Assembly: GCF_902806685.2 (NCBI RefSeq)
Contig: NC_048539.1
Coordinates: 1,872,501-1,936,500, forward strand
DNA from: Maniola hyperantus
Taxonomy: Eukaryota > Arthropoda > Insecta > Lepidoptera > Nymphalidae
Length of the DNA stretch: 64,000 nt
Reading direction: 5' to 3'
The translations under genes and the position numbers were made by a program. Below, piece by piece: positions 19,561 through 28,663 of this stretch. Under the pieces are notes generated by a model that saw only the letters and a program-made list of their open reading frames with translations, had not been told where the DNA came from and did no database searches. How positions within the stretch are numbered: the stretch's first letter is position 1; each line of letters opens with the position of its first letter.

Positions 19561-19697
19561 TGAGATCTATAGAGCGCACATTGACTTTGCTCAGACTTAA
19601 CTTTGACTTAAAACGAGACAGATTTATGTGAGAGATATACACCTGTCTCGCTCTGTCTTAAGTCTAAGCAAAGTCAGAGTGCGCTCTATAGATTTCA
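19561..19697. mobile_element. MITE family G, copy 1 (nearly full palindrome)
   Basis: 137 bp folding on itself: TGAGATCTATAGAGCGCAC pairs with GTGCGCTCTATAGATTTCA, and inner arms TGACTTTGCTCAGACTTAA and AAACGAGACAG pair with TTAAGTCTAAGCAAAGTCA and CTGTCTCG. A second copy at 20870-21201 is split by a SINE. Confidence 0.75.
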
Positions 19698-20612
19698 CAC
19701 TTTAGAGCTAGCACGCACCACACGTGCGGTGAGTTTTAAAATCCGTAAATTTATATATGAATGTATCAAAATCCGGTGCGGAATTAATTTCGCAGTGTGA
19801 ACGCTTCCTTATAATTCTATAGTTCACAGATTTTTATTATATAGCTGTCCTACATTAGCTGTGTGTACCTTTAAGGTGACGCAAGACGCTCGACCGAAAT
19901 TGGCCGCGCACGTGGGTAACGTGTTTGTTTTTCACTTGACATTGTATGAGAAAGTTGAGAGGCACGATGATTTTCACTGAAATCAAGCACGCGAAAAGGG
20001 TTTAGGAAAAGTATTTCTGAGAAAAAACTGCTGAATTTATGTTTGTAAAGTAGAGTTATTTCAACTAATGAATAAATAAACTACGTCTAATGATAAATTG
20101 TTTTAGAATTTTCATGTCCCTAATCTTATTTATTTACGCCCAAAGTTGTCATTAATTTAGTGTTAAAATAGGAATCTTTTGAGCCTCGTAACTTTTAAAT
20201 CATTTTTTTTTTAATGTTTTATATATCAATAAACCTAGATAATGACGAGATAAATCGATATAATTCTTAGTTTTGTGCGTACAATATCGAATATTGTTGT
20301 AATTTCCCTCCTCCGTTTGTATGAAGAAAGCACTGAACTGAGTCCCCTTAAGTAGCATGTCAGACAGGTTGGTGCACCGAAATTTGATAAATAAATAATG
20401 TTTTTGTAAGCGCTGCTGGCACTCGCACCCAGCCTCTAATGCTCGTCCAAATGTGAAAAGGTATGAATTCAGCGTTGATAGAATTCTTTATACCTTTGCC
20501 CTGTAGTTAGAATTATTCCTGTGTATCACCCCGTCGAATAATATTATTGTACGGTTATTTATTTAAGCTAGACCTAATCCTAGATCAAAGTTTGTGAGTA
20601 ACTATCTGACTG
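19698..20612. other. Unassigned; possible TTAA-flanked element
   Basis: TTAAGGTGACGCAAGACGC at about 19873 and CTGAGTCCCCTTAAG near 20340-20353 form a weak inverted pair, each carrying TTAA at the outer edge. That could be the ends of a Kolobok- or piggyBac-like MITE of about 475 bp. The inverted similarity is short (GGTGACGCA/GGGGACTCA), so this is tentative. A segment near 20165-20205 recurs inverted at 62463-62503. Confidence 0.3.
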
Positions 20613-20700
20613 AGCTGTAATAGCCTAGTGGTTAGGATGTCCGCCTCTTAATCTGAGGTCGGGGGTTCGATTCCGGGCACGCACCTATAAATTTTTGGTA
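20613..20700 (+). mobile_element. SINE-1 head fragment
   Basis: AGCTGTAATAGCCTAGTGG with A box, then GGTCGGGGGTTCGATTCCGG with B box. It breaks into a Helitron-like family F fragment about 90 bp in. Confidence 0.75.
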
Positions 20701-20802
20701 AGTTGAAAATACGAAGAGTAACATAGGCTACATTTTATCAAAGAGTTACCACAGGATTTTAAAAAACCTAAATCCACGCGGACGAAGTTGCGGGCATCAG
20801 CT
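20701..20802 (+). mobile_element. Helitron-like family F 3' fragment
   Basis: AGTAACATAGGCTAC, TCAAAGAGTTACCACAGGAT and CCACGCGGACGAAGTTGCGG-GCATCAGCTTA. The terminal CTAG is altered to CTTA. Confidence 0.55.
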
Positions 20803-20869
20803 TACGACTATAAAGAAAGATTGTAAGTTGAGGCGGCGTCTAGCCTTCGTAATGTGCAAAGATTTATGG

Positions 20870-21201
20870 TGAGATCTAAGAGCCCACTCTGACTTTGCTT
20901 GGACTTAAGACAGAGTTAAAACGAGACAGATGTATTTATCTCACATATATTTTTAAAGTTTTTTTAAAAGAATATTAGCCATGTTTATCACGAGTCATGA
21001 CTAATATTCCCCTTTCCCCTCCAACTAAGCGTAAAGCTTGCTAGGAGTAGGTACGACAATAGTGGGTAGGGTTTGAACCGTCGACCTTTAGGATTTCAGT
21101 CCGCTCCTTTATTACTGTTGAGCTATTTTTTTTCTGAAATCTGTCTCGTTTTAACTCAATCTTAAGTCTGAAGTCAAAGTGCGCTCTAGGTATAGATCTC
21201 A
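20870..21201. mobile_element. MITE family G, copy 2, split by SINE-3
   Basis: Left arm 20870-20949 (GAGATCTAAGAGCCCACTC, AAACGAGACAGATG) and right arm 21130-21201 (GAAATCTGTCTCGTTTTAAC, AAGTGCGCTCTAGG, ATAGATCTCA) pair with one another. A minus-strand SINE-3 at 20950-21126 separates them. Confidence 0.75.
20950..21126 (-). mobile_element. SINE-3 nested in a MITE
   Basis: Minus-strand copy: A-rich tail (TTTTTTTAAAAGAATATT on plus), AACTAAGCGTAAAGCTTGC, B box GGGTTTGAACC (plus) and head ATAGCTCAACAGTAATAAAG. Younger than the surrounding MITE G. Confidence 0.75.
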
Positions 21202-21555
21202 GCCTTATAACTCAGCCTAAGTAGCTAACCAATGCGACCACTTAGGCATAATAGCCTGTACATAAATTAAAAAGAAAATGTTTCTTAAAACGCTGTCCAT
21301 TTTATCTTTTAGCTAATTTGTTGTAATTAGCGAAACTTCCTTATAACTCTTAACATTTTCGAGGAGATGTCCGACGTTGAAGGGAAAGGGGTACATAATT
21401 ACACTTTTATGAAAAAGGACAGCTTGCGTCACTTTTACAAAAATTTTAAAGACGGAAGTCAACTGCAGTTTTAAACTAACGATGCACATAATATTTTTGG
21501 GCGAAACCAGAACTTCTAGACTAATATTAAAAATGCCAAAGTGTGTTTGTCCGAT
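21202..21555. other. Unassigned sequence
   Basis: No gene or named repeat recognised. Confidence 0.35.
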
Positions 21556-21943
21556 ACAAGTCCCGCAAATTGCTAATACGCGTGGCCGCCGTTTTAGTGA
21601 CGTCAGTACTAGACTGAAGTTTCGATCTGATGGTATATGTTTATTTCGGCTGACGTCTGAATGACGTCATTTCGATATTAATGAGAAATGGTTCCAGCGC
21701 AATAGCAATTTGCGGGACTTCTAAATATATAAAAGGACTGACTGACTGACTGACTGACTGATCTATCAACGCACAGAGTGAACTACTGGACGGATCGGGC
21801 TAAAATTTGGCATGCAGGTAGCTATTATGACGTTGGCATCCGCTAAGAAAGTATTTTTGAAAATTCAACCCCTAAGTGGGTGAAATAGGGGTTTGAAATT
21901 TGCGTAGTCCACGCGGACGAAGTCGCGAGCATAAGCTAGTATA
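21556..21943. mobile_element. MITE family C, copy 2, cut by a Helitron
   Basis: Left end ACAAGTCCCGCAAATTGCTA. The right end GCGGGACT stops at 21719, where a Helitron-like family A begins, and the remaining TATA follows at 21940-21943. Removing 21720-21939 restores the canonical right end GCGGGACTTATA. Confidence 0.8.
21720..21939 (+). mobile_element. Helitron-like family A inserted in a MITE end
   Basis: TCTAAATATATAAAAGGACT to GCGAGCATAAGCTAG, 220 bp. The host MITE sequence resumes exactly after CTAG with no bases gained or lost, which fixes both borders of the family. Confidence 0.85.
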
Positions 21944-22586
21944 CTATAAAGAAAGAAAGCACTCCATCTGTTGCTCTGCTTCAATGCTCTGACCTTGAGA
22001 AGATAAATTCAAAAGCTTATGCAAATTAACAGATTTGAGAGATGGATCACCTTTCCCTCCGTAATCCTATAAAAGGAATATTTTTATTTACGTTAAAAAT
22101 TCTAAAATCCCCGAACCAATTTCCTCATTGTTTCATATTTTAACGCTATAAAAAAGAAAGCACAATTTCACCTCAAAGTATACCTTACTAGCTCTTTGAT
22201 TTTCCGGGATAAAAAGTAGCCAATGTCACTCTCCAATTCTTTATCTATATAATTTACTACTGAAACATTTTAAGTTGAAAAACTTTCCTATACTCACACT
22301 ACCATTTAACTAAAGCTCTTTGAAAAACTCTCAAAGTTTTCCATACAACTAAAAGTGGATTACCAACAAAACCCGAAACCGAGGTACCGCAAACAATGCG
22401 TAAACAAGTTCGCTCTAACCTCCCAAACTTTCTCTATGAATAACATTACGCCTTCGAATGAACAAAAAACTGTCCACACAATTTGTTGGTAAAAAACGGG
22501 TTTGATAAAAAGAAGGGTTGGACGACCCTATCGCATTAAGCTAGCCATGTTTACATCAATACGTCATCAATAACATTAGGACGATC
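21944..22586. other. Mostly unassigned
   Basis: A short family F scrap is visible at 22192-22245 (GCTCTTTGATTTTCCGGGAT, AAAGTAGCCAATGTCACTCT). No gene recognised. Confidence 0.35.
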
Positions 22587-22830
22587 TTACCTGGCGCCGT
22601 GGTAAGTGCAGTCATAGTCATAGTCATAGTCATAGTCATTTATTCATAAATACACATTATACATCAATTACAATAATTTAAATTCTTTTTCTTAATATTT
22701 AATAACATATTCAAGAATAGATTTTTTTTTAAATATAAAATAAAATAAAATAAATGTTAAGTAAATGTGGTCTTTTTAGTGGGAGGTCCCAGGTTCGATT
22801 CCTGGCAGGAGTTTGTTGTTGTTCCCGGCA
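22587..22830 (+). mobile_element. SINE-2 head interrupted by a LINE tail
   Basis: CTTACCTGGCGCCGTGGTAA (A-box part) is separated from TTTTTAGTGGGAGGTCC and the B box GGTTCGATTCC by about 150 bp. TAAGT appears on both sides of the insert, a likely short target duplication. Confidence 0.6.
22608..22757 (-). mobile_element. 5'-truncated LINE insertion with (GACTAT)n tail
   Basis: On the minus strand it ends TATTTATGAATAAATGACTA followed by about five GACTAT units (AGTCAT repeats on plus at 22611-22640). Body of about 110 AT-rich bp. Confidence 0.55.
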
Positions 22831-23239
22831 TGGGTTGATGTTGATGGGCTAGTGGCAAATGGGTTGATCATGATGGTGAAGTGCCTCAAGAGGCCTATAT
22901 GTGCGATCAACACTGTACATTTTTAATCAACGACCTCTCCCTTCTTTTCACACATACTTATCAATAACGACATATAATCAAGGCCCGTACGGCTTAAGGC
23001 GAGGATGTTTTAAGTCGAAAGTGCCTCGGAATTGATCGAATTCCTTTATACGAGGAATGCTAAAGGAGGAATTCCGTTCAGTGAATTTGAGGATTTTTTC
23101 TACAAAAGCGAAATCTTTCAAGATTTTAATGAGAGTCTATCGATCTGTCGTTCACATTTTTTTTCACATAGGTACAGATTATATAGCAAGCTCGCCACGG
23201 CTTTGCCTGGGTGGAATTTTTGAAAATCTTTTCTTAGTT
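22831..23239. other. SINE tail-like text, otherwise unassigned
   Basis: GATGGGCTAGTGGCAAATGG, GTTGATCATGATGGTGAAG and CTCAAGAGGCCTATATGTGC may be the body of the SINE whose head is at 22587. Nothing else is recognised up to 23239. Confidence 0.3.
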
Positions 23240-23617
23240 GACGACCTCCGTGGGGCAATGGTGAGCGTTGTAATCTTTAAGTGGGAAGTTCCGGGTTCGA
23301 TTCCCGGCAGGGTCAATTTAGGGATTCATAATTACTAAATTGTCTCTGGTCTGATCTCGAATCGTCGTAATAAGAAAGTAATAAAAAAAATTCTGGTGGG
23401 AGGCTTCGGCCGTGGCTAGTTACCACCCTACCGGCAAAGTCGTGCCGCCAAGCGATTTAGCGTTCCGGTACGATGCCGTGTAGAAACCAAAGGGGTATGG
23501 GTTTAATAAAAACTGCCATACGCCTTCCAGGTTAGCCCGCTATCATCTTAGACTGCATCATCACTTACCATCAGGTGAGATTGCAGTCAAGGGCTAACTT
23601 GTATCTGAATAAAAAAA
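23240..23617 (+). mobile_element. SINE-2, full copy, target of the Jockey insertion
   Basis: Head GACGACCTCCGTGGGGCAAT (A box) and GGTTCGATTCC (B box), body GGAGGCTTCGGCCGTGGCTA and GCGATTTAGCGTTCCGGTAC, and end ACTTGTATCTGAATAAAAAA. Its A-rich tail continues after the inserted Jockey element at 28094 (TGAATAAAAAATAAATAAAT). Confidence 0.85.
23606..23616. repeat. Target-site duplication, left copy
   Basis: TGAATAAAAAA, repeated at 28094-28104 on the far side of the Jockey element. Confidence 0.75.
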
Positions 23618-23639
23618 TTTTTTTTTTTTTTTTTTTTTT

Positions 23640-23869
23640 CCTACCATAAAGCACCATTATAAAATGGCAGCTTTATTACTACTACCATCTAGCCTATGGG
23701 CTAATAAGTAATATTATTCTAGCTTAAACTTCTACTTATGATTAATTTTAAATCTAATTTACAGTCCAATAACTGTCCTTAGTTTATTCTAACACGTACT
23801 TACAGTTCACTATGTTCTTGTGACCTAGAAAAATAAAGTAGCACAAGCACTATTACACAAACGCTGCAC
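23640..23869 (-). other. Jockey 3' UTR
   Basis: Between the ORF2 stop and the poly(A). An AATAAA occurs on the minus strand near 23671-23676 (TTTATT on plus). No further motif noted. Confidence 0.6.
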
Positions 23870-26548
23870 TTATGTACTTTTTAACACTAATTCGAACGGC
23901 TTGGTTCTTTTGAGCCTCCTTTTGATATCCATGTTATCTAGAAGCTTCACAGCCTCCAAATTAACATGATGGCGAAGTCGATGTTGGTGAGCTTCTGCGT
24001 ACTTTTGGATGATTTTGTTTACGAACTCTATCTTAAGGTCCCTGTGGAGATCGTGATTTCTTACATACCAGGGTGCATTTGTTATTTCCCTGAGTACTTT
24101 GTTCTGGAATCTCTGTATTACTTGAACATTGGTCGGTTTAGTACACCCCCAGAGTTGTATACCATACGTCCATACAGGCATCAGAACTTGCTTGTATAGC
24201 ATAAGTTTATTATGTAATGAGAGCGTGGAATGCCTTCCAAGCAGCCAATACATTTTTTTGTAGCGTAATTCTAACTCCTCACGTTTCTTTTTAACATGAG
24301 CTTTCCACCGAAGCTTTGCGTCAAGCGTCATACCCAAGTACTTCGCTGTATTTACGTAGGGAATAAGTTGCCGATTTAGATAAATTGGGTGATATTTTGG
24401 TAACTTATTGGTAAAATCTATATGCATAGATTTCGACTCGTTTAGCTTAATTCGCCACTTTATAGTCCAATCGTTGACTTTATTTATGGCAGCTTGAACT
24501 TTTTCTACTGCTTCTTCGTGACTTTCTCCAGTTGCTATTATGGCAGTATCATCAGCGAATGTTGCAATAGTGTTATTTTCTAGTGCTGGAATATCGCAGG
24601 TGTATAATAAGTACAGGACCGGACCTAAGACACTTCCTTGTGGTACCCCAGCTTTAATTTCCTTGAGTTCAGAATACGCATCTTCTTGACGAACTCTAAA
24701 CCATCTATTTGAGATGTATGATTCAAGAATATCTGCAAATGACTTTGGTAGCATATTTCTGAGTTTATTGATAAGCCCTTCGTGCCACACTTTATCGAAA
24801 GCTTGCGCTACGTCTAAAAAGACTGTAGAACACACTTTCTTATTTTCTAATGATTTCTCTATTATGTCAGTAATTCTGTGGACTTGATCTATCGTTGAGT
24901 GTTTTTCACGGAATCCAAATTGGTGATCTGGTATTAATTTTCTCTCCTCTAGTATAGGTTTTATTCTTTTGAGTAACAGTTTTTCAAATAATTTTGAAAT
25001 AACTGGTAATAAAGAGATTGGTCTGTATGATGTTGTTTCATGGGGTGGTTTCCCCGGTTTAGCGATCATAATAACTTCAGCAACTTTCCATAACTCAGGT
25101 ACATGTCTTAGTCTAAATGATGCATTTATGAGATTGGTAAGTTTCACTAAAGCTTTCCGAGGTAGGTTTTTTAAAATTTCTCCGGTAATGAGATCATATC
25201 CTGGAGATTTTTTTTTGCTTAAATTGTACTTTATTTCTTCAGATACTTCCTTTGGTGTCACAAGTCTGATATTTTGCAGGTCATCTTGTCTTTCTTCATT
25301 CTCACTGAAATCAATTGTATGGCCCTCATTTGGTTGGAATATATCTTCCAGATGCTGAGCGAATCTATTAGCTTTTTGAATGTTATTGATAGCCCATTTT
25401 CCATTTGATTCTTTAATAGGTGGTATATGTGTGATAGGTCTTTTTAGATTACCTGTTACTTTCCAAAGAGAATAGTCAGTTTCTCGGTCATTGGTCAAGC
25501 TTCGTAGGTAATCATTTAACTTAGTGTCATTATGACTTTTGATTGCTTTCTTGATTGTTTTCGCGAGTTTGTTAAGTATTCTTTTGTCTTGTGGCGATCT
25601 CGAGGCATGCCATTTTTTTCTCTGCTTTCTCTTTGTTCTAATGAGCTGTATAATTTCCTTAGGATAGGTGGTACCCTTACTCCTTTTTTTTATCGATGGC
25701 GTATTATTCCAGGCTGATTTTTGTATGTCTGTTATAAATTTAGCTACTTCCATATTGAGCTGGTCTTGGCATTTTAAGGGGACCTTTAGGTTTATAGTAC
25801 TGTCTAACTCTATTTTAAAGCTTTCCCAGTCTGTATTGTTATTCACTAGAGTTATCTTGGTTTCTTTGAATGCAATGTTATGTTTATTCAATATTAACAA
25901 TATTGGTGAATGGTCCGAATTCATGTCATATTTTCCTTCAATATTTAGGTACCTTGGTGAGATGTTCTTAGTTATAAAGAAGTCTATCAGATCTGGGGTT
26001 TTTTGAGGATCAGTAGGCCAATAGGTCGGCATACCTGTACTGATCGCGTCGCATCCCAAGTCTTTGATCGCACTCAGCAATTCTTTACCTTTTGTTGTTG
26101 TTAGTCTGGAGCCCCAGAAAATATTTTTAGCGTTAAAATCTCCACCAATTATAAATCTGTGTCCATATTGTCTCAAGAAACGCACGTATTCATATTTTTT
26201 TAGAGAATGCCTTGGTGGGCAGTATATGGCTACAATTGTAATTGGGTATCGTTCTGTTTTAATATTTACTGCCACTGCTTGGATTTCAGACTCTTCGTAT
26301 TTACTTTCTTCGTAGTGACAAATACTCTCTTTTATTATAACAGCACTACCTCCTCTGGCTGAATTATTAGGATGTAGGGCGTGATATACTTTATATCCAT
26401 TAAATTTGATGTAGGATTCTTTTGTGAAATGTGTTTCGGAGATCAAACATATGTCGATATTTTCAGTATCTAGGACTACTTGTAGCTCATGTTGATGTTG
26501 GAATAGTCCATTAGAATTCCATGCCAATAGTTTTAGTTCTTTTTCCAT
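23870..26548 (-). CDS. Jockey ORF2: APE endonuclease and reverse transcriptase
   Basis: 892 residues, uninterrupted. It nicks target DNA and copies the element RNA from the nick (target-primed reverse transcription). The N-terminal endonuclease (about 1-225) shows WNSNG at 10-14, E38 in SETH, GGDFNA with D137, and SDH at 211-213, all catalytic positions of the family. The reverse transcriptase (about 480-740) shows FLDVAQAFDKVW at 577-588, AGVPQGSVLGP at 633-643 and FADD at 664-667. The C-terminal region ends with WTYGIQLWG near 793 and a basic tail. The ATG at 26548 overlaps the ORF1 stop by one base (TAATG), suggesting termination-reinitiation. Length fits Jockey ORF2 proteins, and all key residues are present, so the enzyme may be active. 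Confidence 0.95.
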   Translation of the reverse strand: MEKELKLLAWNSNGLFQHQHELQVVLDTENIDICLISETHFTKESYIKFNGYKVYHALHPNNSARGGSAVIIKESICHYEESKYEESEIQAVAVNIKTERYPITIVAIYCPPRHSLKKYEYVRFLRQYGHRFIIGGDFNAKNIFWGSRLTTTKGKELLSAIKDLGCDAISTGMPTYWPTDPQKTPDLIDFFITKNISPRYLNIEGKYDMNSDHSPILLILNKHNIAFKETKITLVNNNTDWESFKIELDSTINLKVPLKCQDQLNMEVAKFITDIQKSAWNNTPSIKKRSKGTTYPKEIIQLIRTKRKQRKKWHASRSPQDKRILNKLAKTIKKAIKSHNDTKLNDYLRSLTNDRETDYSLWKVTGNLKRPITHIPPIKESNGKWAINNIQKANRFAQHLEDIFQPNEGHTIDFSENEERQDDLQNIRLVTPKEVSEEIKYNLSKKKSPGYDLITGEILKNLPRKALVKLTNLINASFRLRHVPELWKVAEVIMIAKPGKPPHETTSYRPISLLPVISKLFEKLLLKRIKPILEERKLIPDHQFGFREKHSTIDQVHRITDIIEKSLENKKVCSTVFLDVAQAFDKVWHEGLINKLRNMLPKSFADILESYISNRWFRVRQEDAYSELKEIKAGVPQGSVLGPVLYLLYTCDIPALENNTIATFADDTAIIATGESHEEAVEKVQAAINKVNDWTIKWRIKLNESKSMHIDFTNKLPKYHPIYLNRQLIPYVNTAKYLGMTLDAKLRWKAHVKKKREELELRYKKMYWLLGRHSTLSLHNKLMLYKQVLMPVWTYGIQLWGCTKPTNVQVIQRFQNKVLREITNAPWYVRNHDLHRDLKIEFVNKIIQKYAEAHQHRLRHHVNLEAVKLLDNMDIKRRLKRTKPFELVLKST

Positions 26549-27150
26549 TATTTGGTTTCAAAAGAGGCTTTGTTAGTGCCATTTTCAAGTTTTCGCAGGC
26601 GATCATCGAATGATGACATAAATTTCAAGATCTCGTCTAGTTTATTTAAGGTAGGATCGCTCGTGTTATTACTGTTGGACATTTTGTTTGAGGCTACTTG
26701 TGCATATGTTACCTTTTTACTAGGATTTTCTTTGTTAATTTCGGGAAGTCGCACATTTTTAGCAACTGGAGTTTGTTTTGTAATACCACTTGTTGCTTGA
26801 GTGTTTTGAGAAGATGGTTTTTTGTATTTCCTGTTCCTGATGGATTGCATTTCCTTGGCTACTATGCAGCCTCTATAGTTAGCTGGATGAGCTTCCCCAC
26901 AGTGTACACATTTAGGTTTCTGCTCAGCTGGTTTTTTGCATTCAACACTTAGATGTTTTCCAGTGCATTTGACACATCTTGGCTCTCTGGAGCAATACTT
27001 CTGGGTGTGCCCATACGTTTGACATTTTTTACACTGTGGTATGAGCTTCGATGATCTCAGTGGATGTATTTCCACTTTGCATCCAAGAATCGAGGTGATT
27101 CCATAAATTTTGTCGATGTCTTCCCCATTCGTAAAACTTAGCAGGAACAT
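26548..27150 (-). CDS. Jockey ORF1 (gag-like), C-terminal part with zinc knuckles
   Basis: Second half of the RNA-binding protein that coats element RNA. Three zinc knuckles are visible: C40-C43-H48-C53 (CKKCQTYGHTQKYC), C59-C62-H66-C71 (CVKCTGKHLSVEC) and C81-C84-H88-C95 (CVHCGEAHPANYRGC). A basic and polar tail follows, with a short helical segment (LDEILKFMSSFDDRLRKLE). The first Met at 27150 is internal. The true N-terminus is the open frame at 27177-27881, separated by a 1-nt frameshift around 27203-27209. The stop overlaps the ORF2 start. Confidence 0.85.
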   Translation of the reverse strand: MFLLSFTNGEDIDKIYGITSILGCKVEIHPLRSSKLIPQCKKCQTYGHTQKYCSREPRCVKCTGKHLSVECKKPAEQKPKCVHCGEAHPANYRGCIVAKEMQSIRNRKYKKPSSQNTQATSGITKQTPVAKNVRLPEINKENPSKKVTYAQVASNKMSNSNNTSDPTLNKLDEILKFMSSFDDRLRKLENGTNKASFETK

Positions 27151-27176
27151 GTTTAGTGGTTCCTTGTTTTTCCACC

Positions 27177-27881
27177 TTAGCTTATTGACGGCATTTTCAA
27201 CCTTAAACCCTTATTCTGAAGGTCTTCGATTATTCTTTCTGGCTTACAGGTAAAATGCAGCTTTTTGGCCATGACTTTAATGGGCCTATCTTGCTTGTTT
27301 TCAAAAGAATGCCACAGGAATTTCCCTGCAGTCAATGTTTTAGTGATTGACCGATATGTATCTTCATTGTTAGCATTTATTTTAACATTGTTGCCATTTA
27401 ACATTTTAATTCGAAAAGAATCTCCAGAAGGACCTTCTGTTAATAAGTCATAGAATGACTGATAATTTGTTACGTCATCTACTATTATTGGCGGGGGTGG
27501 TGGAATTTTCTTTTTCCTTTCCTTACTAAGACTGGTCGAGGAATCATCATGCTGATTGGTGGATGTGGACTGCTCGGGGGAGGTGTTCAATTTTCTTTTC
27601 TTCCTGCTTTTAGCTCTAATCCATTCTGTCTCTCTGGCTAATTCTTCTTCATCCGTTTGATATTCCGCTGGTTGCGGTGAAGTTTCCTTGGTGGTATTAT
27701 TCTGGCTAGTATCCATTGTATTTTCTTTCGACAGAAATTTTATTTTATTTTTTAGCTCCAATATTTGCTTCTCCATAGATGTAATTATGAGCTGAAGCTT
27801 CTCGTTTTCCGCCTTTTTCTCAGAGAATGCTTTAAAAAGCATATGCTCTGTTTCGGTGATTAATTTTATTTCTGAACCCAT
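27177..27881 (-). pseudogene. Jockey ORF1, N-terminal part (frameshifted)
   Basis: 234 codons starting at ATG 27881. Residues about 5-55 form a likely coiled coil (EKKAENEKLQLIITSMEKQI). A charged linker, a polyproline patch (IPPPPPII) and a region resembling the pre-zinc-knuckle domain of Jockey gag (about 140-225) follow. The frame terminates early (LRLKMPSIS, stop) near 27177. Protein similarity to the family continues in another frame directly afterwards, consistent with loss of one nucleotide near 27203-27209. Confidence 0.85.
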
Positions 27882-28093
27882 AGTTGCAGTATAATAGTAG
27901 TATAGCTGCGATTTATTATTTTACAATTTATTCTGACACGACAAAACGCAAAACTAGGTCATTATGTCGAACGCGGTCGACCATCGGCGGCCGAGACGCG
28001 GCGTCAGCAGATTACGCTGCGATGCGCGTATTGCGATTAAGACACGGTTGTTTTCGACGAAAACCAAACACGGACGATTTTATTATATTATTA
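27882..28093 (-). promoter_or_regulatory. Jockey 5' UTR / presumed internal promoter
   Basis: About 210 bp between the inferred 5' end and the ORF1 ATG, with a GC-rich, CpG-containing patch (27965-28050) unlike the surrounding AT-rich DNA. Jockey elements use internal promoters located here. No specific core motif could be fixed. Confidence 0.5.
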
Positions 28094-28104
28094 TGAATAA
28101 AAAA
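28094..28104. repeat. Target-site duplication, right copy
   Basis: TGAATAAAAAA, same as 23606-23616. It is followed by the remainder of the interrupted SINE-2 A-rich tail. Confidence 0.75.
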
Positions 28105-28225
28105 TAAATAAATTAAAAAAAACCGTAAAAAAATAGTATGAGAGGATTGCTCACACTAAGTATTTTCCAGCCTTTTGTTTTCCATAATATGTATCAGACT
28201 TTAGCAAAGTAACACCTGCTTCAGC

Positions 28226-28663
28226 GCATAAAAACCGACCAAGTGCGAGTCAGACTCGTGCACTGAGGGTTCCGTACTCCAATCGTAGTTTATCGACATT
28301 TGCACGATAAATCAAAGACTATTATGCCTAAAAATAAAAATAAATAAAAATCTGGCTTAGAGTGTACAAGTGAAGACCTTTCATATGGATACCCAACTTG
28401 GTATAGTAATCTTACTTTGAAAGTTGAAAATAGTAATATTTATTCGTGAACACATTTTAATTTTTTTCTTGTAATGTAACCAGAAATTAACGGTTTTTAG
28501 GTTTTACCGCTCATGTCTGATATAAGACCTACCTTTCTGCCAAATTTCATGATTCTAGGGTCAACGGGAAGTACCCTATAGGTATCTTAGCAGACAGTCA
28601 GACAACAAAGTGATGCTACAAGGGCTCAGTTTTTCTTTTTGAGGTACGGAACCCTAAAAAGAT
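28226..28663 (+). repeat. Family B repeat, full copy
   Basis: From AAAAACCGACCAAGTGCGAG through GACATTTGCACGATAAATCA and AAATTTCATGATTCTAGGG to TTTGAGGTACGGAACCCTAA. Confidence 0.7.

Larger units (their letters stand above)
23618..28093 (-). mobile_element. Jockey-clade LINE, near full length
   Basis: About 4.48 kb on the minus strand: 5' UTR (28093 to 27882), ORF1 split by one frameshift, ORF2 intact, a 3' UTR of about 230 bp, and a poly(A) tail of about 22 nt (poly T at 23618-23639). It is flanked by an 11-bp duplication and sits in the tail of a SINE-2. The intact ORF2, pure poly(A) and clean duplication imply a recent insertion. The ORF1 defect could be a real mutation or an assembly error. 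Clade call rests on gag zinc knuckles plus APE-type endonuclease and RT motifs. Confidence 0.9.

Noticed and set aside
19869..20353. TTAA-flanked Kolobok or piggyBac MITE
   Set aside because: Inverted ends match over only about seven of nine bases, and no second copy is present in the window, so it is noted only as tentative.
24969..25358. Plus-strand frames across 23.9-27.2 kb (for example 129 codons here)
   Set aside because: Shadows antisense to the intact Jockey ORF2 and ORF1.
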